NCBI GenBank assembly: GCA_039030125.1
Contig: JBCCEV010000082.1
Coordinates: 1 to 19,026, forward strand
Direction of reading: 5' to 3'
DNA from: JBCCEV01 sp039030125
GTDB taxonomy: Bacteria; Pseudomonadota; Gammaproteobacteria; Ga0077536
DNA: 19,026 nucleotides
The notes under the pieces are model-generated. The model was not told where the DNA came from. It did not search any database and was given only the letters and a program-made list of their open reading frames with translations. Positions 1-7,464 of this stretch are shown in pieces; position 1 is the stretch's first letter; every line of letters starts with the position of its first letter. The translations under genes and the position numbers were made by a program.

Positions 1-1175
1 AACATCACCTCACCGATGGTTTCGCCGTCGCGCGGCACAGGGGTCATGGTGTCAGGATCCATGACCTCAAGATCTTCCAAGACCTGGTAGCGCACGCCTT
101 GCCGGATCATTTTTTCCGCCAAGTCCTCATCATTTAAGTTGGCCCAATCGTCTTGCGGTGCATTAAATACAGCAGGCCCGTAGGTTTCCGTAAGGCCATA
201 GGTGTGGGTGACGTGAAAGCCCGACTTGGCCATACCATCCAAAATCGCAGCCGGAGGAGCGGCGCCTGCCGTCATCACTTCGACGGTGTGCGGCAACGGC
301 TTTTTTTCATCTTCCGCGGCGTTCACTATGAAATTCAAAACAATTGGCGCGCCACAGAAGTGGGTCACTTTGTGCGTATCGATGGCTTGGTAAATGTCCT
401 GGGCGGCGATGCGCCGCAAACAGATGTTGGTGCCGCCCATCGCGGCGATCGTCCACGGGAAGGTCCAGCCGCAGCAGTGAAACATTGGAAGTGTCCACAA
501 GTACACTGGGTGATGGGTCATATTCCACGCCATGCCGCAGCCAAGGGCGTTCAGATAAGCCCCCCGATGGTGATAGACCACGCCTTTGGGATTTCCGGTG
601 GTGCCGGAGGTATAGCAAAGTGCCATCGCATCCCATTCGTTGGGCGGAAGCTGCCACGGGAAATCGGGATCACCCTCGGCGATGAATTCTTCGTATTCGA
701 TGGTCCCAATCCGATCGTGGATGGGGGCCATATCGTCGGCGATATCGACGACCAGCGGCTTCGCTTCGCACTTTTCGAGCGCCGCTTTCACAACCGGTCC
801 GAATTCGGTGTCGACGAGCACGACCTTGGCTTCGCCATGATCGAGAATGAACGCAATCGCATCGGCATCCAAGCGGATGTTGATGGGGTTGAGCACGGCT
901 TGCGCGGCCGCCACTCCGAACAGGGACTCGTAGAAGGCTGGAATGTTGGTGGCAACGATGGCGACCGTATCGCCTTTACCTAGGCCACGCTTCTTTAGCG
1001 TCGATGCTAACTGGCGGCAACGGGCGAAAGTTTCGGACCAAGTCCAACGGCGCTGGCCGTGTACAACGGCCGGCCGCGTCGGATAAACCGCGGCCGCCCG
1101 CTCCAGAAAACTGAGCGGCGACAGGGGCTGGTAATTCGCTGGTACTTGGTCGAGATCTTGTTCGTAAGCTTTCAT
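1..1175 (-). CDS. Acyl-CoA synthetase (AMP-binding, adenylate-forming), C-terminus outside window
   Basis: Activates a carboxylic acid with ATP and CoA through an acyl-adenylate. The start is the ATG at 1175-1173 (MKAYEQDLDQVPANYQ). About 391 residues are visible and the frame runs open through the left edge; the family is usually about 540 residues, so the C-terminal lid domain is missing from view. The P-loop signature YTSGTTGNPKG lies at residues 188-198 (bases about 582-614). A later HTYGLTE segment matches the adenylate-binding A5 motif, and LPMFHCCGW matches the usual LPMFH core. The sequence resembles the medium-chain fatty-acid and methylmercaptopropionate (DmdB) CoA ligase group, but the substrate cannot be read. 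It lies 31 bases after the enoyl-CoA hydratase homologue on the same strand, so the two are probably co-transcribed. The Shine-Dalgarno before this start is weak. Confidence 0.92.
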   Translation of the reverse strand, partial: MKAYEQDLDQVPANYQPLSPLSFLERAAAVYPTRPAVVHGQRRWTWSETFARCRQLASTLKKRGLGKGDTVAIVATNIPAFYESLFGVAAAQAVLNPINIRLDADAIAFILDHGEAKVVLVDTEFGPVVKAALEKCEAKPLVVDIADDMAPIHDRIGTIEYEEFIAEGDPDFPWQLPPNEWDAMALCYTSGTTGNPKGVVYHHRGAYLNALGCGMAWNMTHHPVYLWTLPMFHCCGWTFPWTIAAMGGTNICLRRIAAQDIYQAIDTHKVTHFCGAPIVLNFIVNAAEDEKKPLPHTVEVMTAGAAPPAAILDGMAKSGFHVTHTYGLTETYGPAVFNAPQDDWANLNDEDLAEKMIRQGVRYQVLEDLEVMDPDTMTPVPRDGETIGEVM

Positions 1176-1206
1176 AGCAAAGTTTTTATTTTTGAATACT
1201 CAGTTG

Positions 1207-2013
1207 TTACTTATCTTTCCACACGGGCTTGCGCTTGTTGATAAACGCGTCCAAGCCTTCTTGGCCATCCTCGGTGAGTAAATTGCAAACCAGGTCATTG
1301 GAAGTTCCAATATAGGCGACGTCCAATGGCTGGTTGATCTGCCGATAGAAGGAGGCTTTTCCGATCCGCATCGCAGCCTGGGAATGTGACGCGATCCGTT
1401 GAGCCAAATCGGCGGCGACTTGGTCGAGCTGGCCATCGGCCGCGACGCGGTTGACCAGGCCTATCTCGTAGGCACGCTGCGCGCTTATAAAGTCTCCGGT
1501 CAGCAGCATTTCAAGCGCGTGCTTGCGAGATACCACTCGCGATAAGGCCACCTGCGGCGTCGCGCAATACAAACCGTTGGCAATGCCGTTGGTTGCGAAC
1601 CGCGCGCTCGCGGTGGCAATCGCCAGATCGCAGCTTGCAACCAATTGACAGCCGGCGGCCGTCGCGATCCCTTGAACTTTCGCGATCACCGGCTGCGGCA
1701 GCGCGACGATGCTCTGCATCATGTGCGCGCATTCGGCGAATAACTCTTCGTAGAAGGCTTTATCTTCATTGGCCGCCATCTCTTTGAGGTCATGCCCTGT
1801 GGAGAACGCTTTGCCCTGCGATTCGATGATCACCACCCGCGCGGCGTCGCTTTGGGCAATCGCATCCAAGTGGATCTGTAACCCTGCCAACACGGCTCTG
1901 GTGAGGGTGTTGTACTTCTCGGGACGGGCTAGCGTCAGCGTTACGACGCCATCGGCAATCTCGTAGCTTACGCCCGCCTCCTGGGGCTGCTGAGTTTGCT
2001 GGACCTGAACCAT
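1207..2013 (-). CDS. Enoyl-CoA hydratase/isomerase family protein, ECHDC3-like
   Basis: Crotonase-fold protein of 268 residues. I chose the ATG at 2013 rather than an upstream in-frame start at 2178 because AAGGAGAG lies 4 bases before it and because 2178 would overlap the divergent gene. The oxyanion-hole segments are present: GKAFSTGHDLKEM (residues 68-80) and GIATAAGCQLVASCD (115-129). The two glutamates that perform hydration in classical enoyl-CoA hydratases are replaced: the first position is Gln123 and the second falls in TNGIANG, apparently a glycine. This pattern and the overall sequence match the ECHDC3 subgroup. It still probably binds an acyl-CoA, but hydratase activity is doubtful. 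The downstream neighbour is an acyl-CoA synthetase, consistent with acyl-CoA metabolism. Confidence 0.9.
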   Translation of the reverse strand: MVQVQQTQQPQEAGVSYEIADGVVTLTLARPEKYNTLTRAVLAGLQIHLDAIAQSDAARVVIIESQGKAFSTGHDLKEMAANEDKAFYEELFAECAHMMQSIVALPQPVIAKVQGIATAAGCQLVASCDLAIATASARFATNGIANGLYCATPQVALSRVVSRKHALEMLLTGDFISAQRAYEIGLVNRVAADGQLDQVAADLAQRIASHSQAAMRIGKASFYRQINQPLDVAYIGTSNDLVCNLLTEDGQEGLDAFINKRKPVWKDK

Positions 2014-2017
2014 GGTT

Positions 2018-2025
2018 CTCTCCTT
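2018..2025 (-). promoter_or_regulatory. Strong ribosome-binding site deciding the crotonase-family start
   Basis: On the minus strand AAGGAGAG lies 4 bases before the ATG at 2013. It is a near-perfect Shine-Dalgarno sequence and supports this start over the longer reading frame. Confidence 0.75.
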
Positions 2026-2062
2026 GAGATCTTCGCGAAAACGCACTTTAAACGTGCATTCT

Positions 2063-2081
2063 CCGGTCGGACTTCGGCCGG
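2063..2081. other. GC-rich hairpin between divergent genes
   Basis: CCGGTCG (2063-2069) pairs with CGGCCGG (2075-2081) through seven base pairs, one of them T-G, around the loop GACTT. It lies in the 110-base region between the divergent crotonase-family and NnrU genes, so it would be in the 5' leader of one or the other transcript. No T-run follows on either strand, so it is not a standard terminator. An operator or a leader structure is possible; the function is unknown. Confidence 0.4.
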
Positions 2082-2123
2082 CGCAAGCGTTAAGATCGCG
2101 ACCACTCGGGGAGGGTTGGCGCA

Positions 2124-2702
2124 ATGACGATGTTAATTGCCGGAATTGTGATCTTTTTAGGTATTCATTCGATATCAATCGTCGCCGCGCCGACGCGGGA
2201 TGCGCTGGTGACTAAGCTGGGGCTGGGACCCTGGAAAGGCCTGTACTCGATCATTTCGCTGGTCGGTTTCGCTTTGATCTGCATGGGTTACGGTAATGCG
2301 CGGCTCGATCCTCTCGTGCTCTATCAACCGCCCGGCTGGGCCCGGCACATCACGATGCTGTTAATGCTGCCGGTTTTCGTCTTGTTTCTGGCGGCTAATC
2401 TACCCGGTAAGATTAAGTCTGTTGTAAGGGATCCTCTGTTGATGGCGACCAAGACTTGGGCGCTTGCGCATCTTATCGCCAATGGTACCGCTGCCGACGC
2501 CATCCTCTTTGGGGGATTTTTGCTCTGGGCTGTGGTCGATCTCATATCGGTCAAACAACGACGAGCGCGAGAAGTTCCTGCGCTGCCGCCGGTGAGAGCA
2601 AACGACATGATCGCCGTCGTTGGCGGGCTCGGCATTTACACACTGTTTGTGTTCTGGGCCCACGGCGCGCTGATTGGCATTCCCTTATTTATTTCTAGCT
2701 AG
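2124..2702 (+). CDS. NnrU family integral membrane protein
   Basis: 192-residue protein with about five hydrophobic segments (roughly residues 3-22, 36-56, 72-94, 122-141 and 164-187), so an inner-membrane protein. The family pattern is clear: FLGIHSI near the start, WKGLYSIISLVGFALICMGY (38-57), PPGWARHITMLLMLPVF, then ANLPGKIK and AHLIANG. NnrU was first noted beside denitrification genes and is related to the isoprenoid-modifying NnrU/MAPEG-like membrane proteins; its biochemical role is not settled. The start has GGGAGGG about 8 bases upstream. It is divergent from the crotonase-family gene and is followed after a hairpin by an azoreductase on the same strand. No denitrification genes are seen nearby. 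Confidence 0.88.
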   Translation: MTMLIAGIVIFLGIHSISIVAAPTRDALVTKLGLGPWKGLYSIISLVGFALICMGYGNARLDPLVLYQPPGWARHITMLLMLPVFVLFLAANLPGKIKSVVRDPLLMATKTWALAHLIANGTAADAILFGGFLLWAVVDLISVKQRRAREVPALPPVRANDMIAVVGGLGIYTLFVFWAHGALIGIPLFISS

Positions 2703-2725
2703 CGGATCTCAAACTCAGATCCGTT
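2701..2725. other. Perfect stem-loop directly after the NnrU gene
   Basis: CGGATCT (2703-2709) and AGATCCG (2717-2723) form a perfect 7-bp stem around a 7-base loop, extendable by a G-T and an A-T pair to 2701-2725. It begins inside the NnrU stop codon and ends 25 bases before the azoreductase start. No T-tract follows on either strand, so it could be a weak or factor-assisted terminator or an mRNA-stabilising structure within the operon. Confidence 0.45.
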
Positions 2726-2750
2726 CAAAAATCACAAAGGAAAAAATTTC

Positions 2751-3377
2751 ATGGCTACTTTGCTGTATATCGAAGCATCCCCCCGGAAAGATCGTTCTCA
2801 TGGGATCCGCGTGGCGCAAGCATTTCTCAATGCTTATAGCCAAGCAAACCCCGATGATACGGTCGATACCCTCGATCTTTGGGCAGAGAAGCTGCCGAGC
2901 TTTGACGGCGATCGTCTTAATGCCAAATACCAAATAATGCATGGCGCCGATGCGAGTGACGCCGAAAAAGCAGCTTGGGGCGAAATCGAAGCGATCACCA
3001 GTCGCTTTAGTGCTGCCGACAAGTACGTGTTCAGTGTGCCGATGTGGAACTTCGGGATCCCCTACGTGCTCAAGCACTACATTGATGTGATCACACAGCC
3101 GGGACTATCGTTCAGCTTTGATCCTGCCGCCGGCTACAGCGGGTTGGTGCAAGGAAAGGTGTTGGCGCTGCTTTCAAGCGGCGGTGCCTATCACGATGGC
3201 AGTGGCGCTGAGGCAATGGACATGCAGAAGCCCTATTTGCTGAGCTGGTTAGGATTCATTGGCCTCACGGATGTCACGGCCCTGGCAGTCGCGCCGACCT
3301 TAGGTATGCCAGAAGACGTTGAAGCCGCAGTGTCGGCGGTCGAAGAGCAGGCTGTGACCCTGGCCGCAAGCTTCTAG
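2751..3377 (+). CDS. azoR: FMN-dependent NADH-azoreductase (AzoR family)
   Basis: 208-residue flavodoxin-fold oxidoreductase, the usual length for AzoR. It transfers hydride from NAD(P)H through FMN to quinones and azo compounds and acts in the cytosol, often as protection against electrophilic quinones. The FMN-phosphate loop SPRKDRSHG lies near residues 10-18. The family segments MWNFGIPYVLKHYIDVITQPG (about residues 100-120) and LLSSGGAYHDG (about 142-152) are intact. AAAGGA lies 10 bases before the ATG. It may be co-transcribed with the NnrU gene across a stem-loop. Proximity to an aromatic-catabolism cluster whose proposed end product is catechol makes a quinone-detoxifying role attractive, but this is inference. 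Confidence 0.92.
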   Translation: MATLLYIEASPRKDRSHGIRVAQAFLNAYSQANPDDTVDTLDLWAEKLPSFDGDRLNAKYQIMHGADASDAEKAAWGEIEAITSRFSAADKYVFSVPMWNFGIPYVLKHYIDVITQPGLSFSFDPAAGYSGLVQGKVLALLSSGGAYHDGSGAEAMDMQKPYLLSWLGFIGLTDVTALAVAPTLGMPEDVEAAVSAVEEQAVTLAASF

Positions 3378-3433
3378 CCAGGGTTTCAAAAAACGGAGGT
3401 CGACATCGCTTGCCCAGGACAATTGCATCGCTG

Positions 3434-4525
3434 CTAGTGAATCGCGGCGTGTGCGAACAGCTCCGCGGTCACGAACACCAGCGCGGCGACGGCCAAGCCA
3501 ATAGCACTACGCGTGCGCCAACGCTCAAGCAGCGTTGGCCGCGCCGCTAGGCCTTCGGGCTGGGTGCCAATAAAAGGCAGCGCCTCACGGGCGGTGTAAA
3601 GCAAGGCTAAGGCACCAGCCGCCGCGGCCACGAGCATCGGGATCCGCACGAAAGCCTGGTCGAGGAAAGAGCCAACCGCGCCGAACCCTAAAGCCCCGAA
3701 TCCGAGCGCGAGACTGATCCCGTTAAGAGCGACATATCCCGCGCAAGGTGCGGAGAAAATAGCCGCGAAGGTCGTCGCGATCCGCAATTTCTTGGCGCCC
3801 TCGGCACTCTTGAGGTCGACCTCCGGCGCGCACGGATCGCCGCTTAGCCAACTCACCGGCACCGGCTCATCAAATCCTTTAAGTTCAACGGTCTCGGTCT
3901 TCGCGTCCGGGTAGCGTGCTGCAATCGCTGCAAATACAGTTTCGTCGACAAGGATCCCGCCGGGTTCAACGTGCGAGACTAATCTCGCGGCGCGGTTGAC
4001 GACGTCGCCTATCGCGCTGTAGTGGGCAATTTCCTTAGCGCCAACCCTGCCGACCCGGGCGTGACCAACAGCAATTCCGATCGTCGCCTGTAGTGGGTGT
4101 GCGAGTTGGGCGCCCAGCAGGTTCACTTGGCGCTTTAGCTCATAGGCGGCATCGACCGCCTTGCTTGAAAAGTCCTCGCGCTGAATTGGAACATTAAAGA
4201 AGGCCATTACCTCATCGCCGACAAACTGCGATACAAAGCCATCGTGGCGCACGACAACTTCGCGTGCGGTATTAAGATATCGATCAAGTATTTCGTGGGT
4301 GCGTTCGGGGCCTAGATCATGAGTCATGCCGGTATAGCCGGTGAGATCGGCAAAAAAAACGGCGAGCTCAACAATTCTTCCATCACCGATATGACTGTCG
4401 CAGCGATTGCAAAGATTAGGATTTTCGCTCGATCGTTTTACACCGCCAAAACGACTGAAGACACCGAGCACGCCGCTTAAGGCGGTTTCGCAGACCAGGC
4501 AGACGGGGCTCAGTGTAACGCTCAT
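3434..4525 (-). CDS. Adenylate/guanylate cyclase-domain protein with N-terminal Cys pairs and C-terminal membrane segments
   Basis: 363-residue class III nucleotide cyclase. CLVC (residues 9-12) and CNRC (39-42) are two Cys pairs suggestive of a zinc ribbon or another metal site. The catalytic domain spans about 48-225: metal aspartates at Asp60 (FFADLTGYTG) and Asp104 (FVGDEVMAFF), and the purine and transition-state motif AIGDVVNRAARL with Asn177 and Arg181. The core catalytic residues therefore look intact, but ATP versus GTP preference cannot be decided. The C-terminal part has hydrophobic stretches at about 249-285, 292-311 and 339-360, so it is probably anchored to the inner membrane. 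The usual order in class III cyclases is sensor or membrane part first, cyclase last; here it is reversed. The gene stands alone on the minus strand, convergent with azoR and divergent from the amidase. No strong Shine-Dalgarno is visible. Confidence 0.85.
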   Translation of the reverse strand: MSVTLSPVCLVCETALSGVLGVFSRFGGVKRSSENPNLCNRCDSHIGDGRIVELAVFFADLTGYTGMTHDLGPERTHEILDRYLNTAREVVVRHDGFVSQFVGDEVMAFFNVPIQREDFSSKAVDAAYELKRQVNLLGAQLAHPLQATIGIAVGHARVGRVGAKEIAHYSAIGDVVNRAARLVSHVEPGGILVDETVFAAIAARYPDAKTETVELKGFDEPVPVSWLSGDPCAPEVDLKSAEGAKKLRIATTFAAIFSAPCAGYVALNGISLALGFGALGFGAVGSFLDQAFVRIPMLVAAAAGALALLYTAREALPFIGTQPEGLAARPTLLERWRTRSAIGLAVAALVFVTAELFAHAAIH

Positions 4526-4533
4526 CGACTAAC

Positions 4534-4550
4534 GGGCTTGGACGGAGCCC
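4534..4550. other. Small inverted repeat in divergent intergenic region
   Basis: GGGCT (4534-4538) and AGCCC (4546-4550) are complementary around a 7-base loop, between the divergent cyclase and amidase genes. It could be a leader hairpin or regulator site. Five base pairs in GC-rich DNA can arise by chance. Confidence 0.2.
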
Positions 4551-4638
4551 CTAGTGTAGCAATCTTGCCCTTCGCGCTTAGACGTCCGGCAAGTCATAGT
4601 GACACTCGTGGCAGCGCTTTGTATTCTGCGAGCGATTC

Positions 4639-4645
4639 AAGGAAG
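4639..4645 (+). promoter_or_regulatory. Ribosome-binding site supporting a TTG start for the amidase
   Basis: AAGGAAG lies 7 bases before the TTG at 4653. The alternative GTG at 4599 has no Shine-Dalgarno-like sequence upstream, so this site decides the start call. Confidence 0.5.
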
Positions 4646-4652
4646 CTCTGCT

Positions 4653-5780
4653 TTGCACGACAACGCCATTTACATTGAACCGTTGGACCTTGGCGGGAAC
4701 GGCCCGAAGGTGGCCGTTAAGGATGTGATTGATATCGCCGGTACCCGCACAACCGCTGGCAGCCGCGCCTTGGCGCGCCAGGAACCAGCGAGTGAGCATG
4801 CCGAGATCGTTGCCGAAATTCTGAGGAACGATTGCCGCATTGTTGGCAAGGCGAACACCCATGAATTCGCTTTCGGTTTAACCGGCATCAATGGCTGGAC
4901 GGGCACGCCGGTCAATCAGCGTTTCCCGCAACGAATTCCCGGCGGCTCCTCCTCTGGATCGGCGGTTGCTGTACAAACCAACACATGCGACTTCGCGATT
5001 GGCACCGATACCGGCGGCTCGATACGACTACCGGCCGCTTGTTGCGGGGTTTACGGGCTCAAGCCGACCTTTGGACGCCTGTCCCGTAAAGGGGTGCTGC
5101 CGGTTAGATCATCGTTGGACTGTGTTGGTCCTCTAGCGGACAGCGCCTGGCAACTGGCTCGGGCGATGCGGGTAATGGAACCGCGCTTTGGTGAGTTTCA
5201 TGGCGAGCCGCTCACGCGCATTGGCTGGATCGAGACACAGGCCGACCAGCGCTTAGCCCGTGGCGCGAAAGCGGGCGTTGCGTTGCTGGGCGGGGCCGCG
5301 AAATCGATTTCATTGGCGCATTTCGCGCGCGCGCACGACGCCGGTTTGGCCGTTATCGGCGCGGAAACCTACCGCGCCTACGGCGATCTGATTGCTACAG
5401 GCTTGGTTGGCGACGATGTCGTTGCGCGTTTGAAAGCGGCGGCAAAAATTGGGCCTGACGCGCTCGCCGAGGCGGAACGCGTGCGCGAGGAATTCAGTGC
5501 TGAAATTGATTTTGCGTTTGAGGAATTCGACGTACTGGCGATGCCCACACTGCCGGAGTTTCCACCGCTGCTCGCGCAAGCCCAAGATTTGGCGCGCATG
5601 GTGCGGCTGAGCGCCCACGTTCGACCGTTCAATCTTTCGGGACATCCGGCGCTTGCCATACCCTTGCCGCCCATCGACAACCAACCTGCAAGTTTGCAAC
5701 TGATCGCTCGCAAGGGCGACGATGAACGCTTGGTCGCTGCCGCAGGTGAATTCGCCGCGCGCCTGGGGGCCCCGGCATGA
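4653..5780 (+). CDS. iacH: Amidase-signature amidohydrolase (IacH-like)
   Basis: Hydrolyses a carboxamide to acid and ammonia with the Ser-cisSer-Lys triad. Counting from the TTG at 4653 (375 residues), the visible elements are Lys23 in VAVKDVIDI, the glycine/serine-rich stretch PGGSSSGS (residues 96-103) and nucleophile Ser123 in TDTGGSIRLPA. The frame can be extended to a GTG at 4599, adding 18 residues, but only the TTG has a good Shine-Dalgarno (AAGGAAG, 7 bases upstream), and the extension does not look like the family's N-terminus. It is at the head of the cluster, 21 bases before the nitrilase and just upstream of iacR/iacA, the position of iacH in iac clusters. It could act on indole-3-acetamide or on an amide formed later in IAA breakdown; the substrate is inferred. 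Confidence 0.87.
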   Translation: MHDNAIYIEPLDLGGNGPKVAVKDVIDIAGTRTTAGSRALARQEPASEHAEIVAEILRNDCRIVGKANTHEFAFGLTGINGWTGTPVNQRFPQRIPGGSSSGSAVAVQTNTCDFAIGTDTGGSIRLPAACCGVYGLKPTFGRLSRKGVLPVRSSLDCVGPLADSAWQLARAMRVMEPRFGEFHGEPLTRIGWIETQADQRLARGAKAGVALLGGAAKSISLAHFARAHDAGLAVIGAETYRAYGDLIATGLVGDDVVARLKAAAKIGPDALAEAERVREEFSAEIDFAFEEFDVLAMPTLPEFPPLLAQAQDLARMVRLSAHVRPFNLSGHPALAIPLPPIDNQPASLQLIARKGDDERLVAAAGEFAARLGAPA

Positions 5781-5801
5781 GTTACTGACGGAGATCGCAA
5801 T

Positions 5802-6800
5802 ATGTCTGAGGCACACCCAAAATTTAAGGCTGCGGCCGTTCAATACGCGCCCCGATTTCTCGATCTCAGTGCCGGCCTCGATCTGGCGCAGAGCTTGATT
5901 GCCGAAGCGGCCAACGACGGCGCGCGCTTGATTGCGTTTCCCGAGTGTTGGTTGCCCGGTTATCCGTTCCACGTTTGGCTTGGCCCGCCCGCCTGGGGCC
6001 TTCAGTTTCAACAGCGCTATTTCGACAACAGTTTAGATCTCCAAAGTGAGCACCGCGAACGCTTGTGCGAGATGGCTAGGGAGAACAAGATTTTCGTGAG
6101 TATGGGCTTCAGCGAGCGTGCCGGCGGTAGTCTTTATATCGCGCAAATATTGATCGACGACTGTGGAGAGGTTGTTAACAGCCGACGCAAACTGAAACCC
6201 ACGCATGTTGAGCGGACGGTTTACGGTGAAGGCGATGGCAGCGATCTGAAAGTATTCGGTACGGCTCTAGGACAGCTCGGACAAATGTGTTGCTGGGAGC
6301 ACCTGCAACCCTTAAGTCGGTACGCGCTATACGCCCAAAACGAACAAGTTCATATCGCGGCCTGGCCGAGCTTTTCGCTCTACACCGGCATCGCCCATGC
6401 GTTGGGGCCGGAAGTCAACAACGGGGCCAGTATGATGTACGCGGCCGAAGGGCAGTGCTACGTTATTGCGCCGTGCGCAACGGTATCGGCCGAAATGATA
6501 GAAATGTTTAGCCCCAACCATGAGGGGCTCCTCTGCGAAGGGGGCGGCTATACCAAAATCTATGCGCCGGACGGCCAATCGATTGGAACCGAGATCGCGC
6601 CACACGAAGAAGGCTTGGTTTACGCTGACATTGACCTGTCCATGATTGCGTTGGCCAAGGCGGCAGGTGATCCGGCGGGGCATTACGCCCGAGCAGACGT
6701 TACCTGTTTGTTGCTCAACGATCAGCCGCGCCGGGCCCTGGTGAGTTCCAATGACGCCCCAACGGTTCTCGATGAGTCTTCACTGGAGGATGGGGCCTAA
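5802..6800 (+). CDS. Nitrilase (carbon-nitrogen hydrolase, nitrilase branch)
   Basis: 332-residue enzyme predicted to hydrolyse a nitrile directly to the carboxylic acid and ammonia. The catalytic set is complete: Glu48 in FPECWLPGYP, Lys130 in RRKLKPTHVER (with the auxiliary Glu137), and nucleophile Cys163 in MCCWEHLQPL. The CWEHLQPL form and the RRKLKPTHVERTVYGEGDGS stretch are typical of true nitrilases rather than amidases or ureidases of the superfamily. Length is normal. GGAG lies 8 bases before the ATG. It sits between the iacH-like amidase and the iacR-like regulator, so indole-3-acetonitrile to indole-3-acetate is a natural guess; arylacetonitriles in general are the alternative. Its TAA overlaps the stop codon of the convergent MarR gene. 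Confidence 0.93.
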   Translation: MSEAHPKFKAAAVQYAPRFLDLSAGLDLAQSLIAEAANDGARLIAFPECWLPGYPFHVWLGPPAWGLQFQQRYFDNSLDLQSEHRERLCEMARENKIFVSMGFSERAGGSLYIAQILIDDCGEVVNSRRKLKPTHVERTVYGEGDGSDLKVFGTALGQLGQMCCWEHLQPLSRYALYAQNEQVHIAAWPSFSLYTGIAHALGPEVNNGASMMYAAEGQCYVIAPCATVSAEMIEMFSPNHEGLLCEGGGYTKIYAPDGQSIGTEIAPHEEGLVYADIDLSMIALAKAAGDPAGHYARADVTCLLLNDQPRRALVSSNDAPTVLDESSLEDGA

Positions 6801-7276
6801 GGCTGGAGCCTGTCGAGATTGACCATCACATCGCGCAGCATTGCGTTGAGACTTTCGATTTCTTGCAGCGTGCGGGCTGCGAACACTTCGCGGTAGAGCT
6901 CTTGCGCCTGCTGCCAGGCGAGCTGTCGGGCACGACGGCCGTTGGCGGTGAGCCGGACTTCGGTGACCCGCGCGTCTGTATTGCTGGCGCCGGTGACGAT
7001 CAGGCCTTCCTCTTCCATCCGCTGTACCAGGCGCGTCATCGTCGAGAGCTTAACGATAGCCTCGCGCGCCAAATAGCTCACGCCGTGACCGCGCTCGCTG
7101 TCCAGGAGCATGAGGACCCGCCAGCGCGGTAGATCGAGTTCGATGTCCTCAAGCGCTTTCTCGATTGTGGCGACGTAACGTCCGGCGGTTTGGGTGATCC
7201 AATAGAACGGCCAGCTTTGCAGTTCAAAATTGGGCGCTGACAGCGTTGACGACGATTGGTTGTGGTGGCGTGGCAT
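6797..7276 (-). CDS. iacR: MarR family transcriptional regulator (IacR-like)
   Basis: 159-residue winged-helix regulator of normal MarR length. The recognition region is about residues 62-100: VSYLAREAIVKLSTMTRLVQRMEEEGLI, followed by the wing with the conserved DARVTEVRLTANGR. It is transcribed divergently from iacA over a 188-base AT-rich gap, the usual arrangement for a local repressor of an aromatic-acid operon. In known iac clusters the regulator IacR is also a MarR protein that responds to IAA, so this is the probable sensor for the cluster. The gene's last four bases overlap the nitrilase end (convergent). Ligand and operator are inferred, not read. Confidence 0.88.
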   Translation of the reverse strand: MPRHHNQSSSTLSAPNFELQSWPFYWITQTAGRYVATIEKALEDIELDLPRWRVLMLLDSERGHGVSYLAREAIVKLSTMTRLVQRMEEEGLIVTGASNTDARVTEVRLTANGRRARQLAWQQAQELYREVFAARTLQEIESLNAMLRDVMVNLDRLQP

Positions 7277-7464
7277 GAAGAGCTCTTATTTTGGTCCATA
7301 TTTCACAGGCTTAGCGCCCTTATGCCTCAAAAAACTACCATTCGCAACTAATTTTAATACTCTAATACATTGATATTTATGGAGAGTAGGCCATATTTAC
7401 GTGAAATTTAAACCATAAGGTGCGCGATGAAGACCGGGCACCTTGGCCCGTTGGGGGACCGGTA
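7277..7464. promoter_or_regulatory. AT-rich divergent control region between iacR and iacA with repeated motifs
   Basis: 188 bases, clearly more AT-rich than the genes (especially 7317-7410). Elements seen: the perfect 10-base palindrome AAGAGCTCTT (7278-7287) right before the iacR start; two direct copies of CCATATTT (7296-7303 and 7391-7398); the pseudo-palindrome TTTACGTGAAA (7396-7406) overlapping the second copy; and a doubled TAATAC (7355-7360 and 7363-7368). A weak sigma70-like pair for iacA is TTGATA (7370-7375) and TATTTA (7394-7399), 18 bases apart. The CCATATTT and TTTACGTGAAA sites are the best candidates for IacR operators; this is inference. Confidence 0.45.

Noticed and set aside
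153..983. A long plus-strand open frame of 276 residues
   Set aside because: It is antisense to the acyl-CoA synthetase, whose minus-strand translation carries the full adenylate-forming motif; the plus-strand product has no recognisable features.
2013..2178. A 55-residue N-terminal extension of the crotonase-family gene
   Set aside because: It overlaps the start of the divergent NnrU gene, has no family similarity that I can see, and the ATG at 2013 has a strong Shine-Dalgarno.
2701..2730. Intrinsic terminator after the NnrU gene
   Set aside because: The stem is perfect but no T-run follows on either strand, so I list it only as a stem-loop.
5310..6011. A 233-residue minus-strand open frame across the amidase-nitrilase junction
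   Set aside because: It is antisense to two enzymes with complete catalytic motifs and its own translation looks non-protein-like (rich in Arg, Gln and Gly without domain signals).
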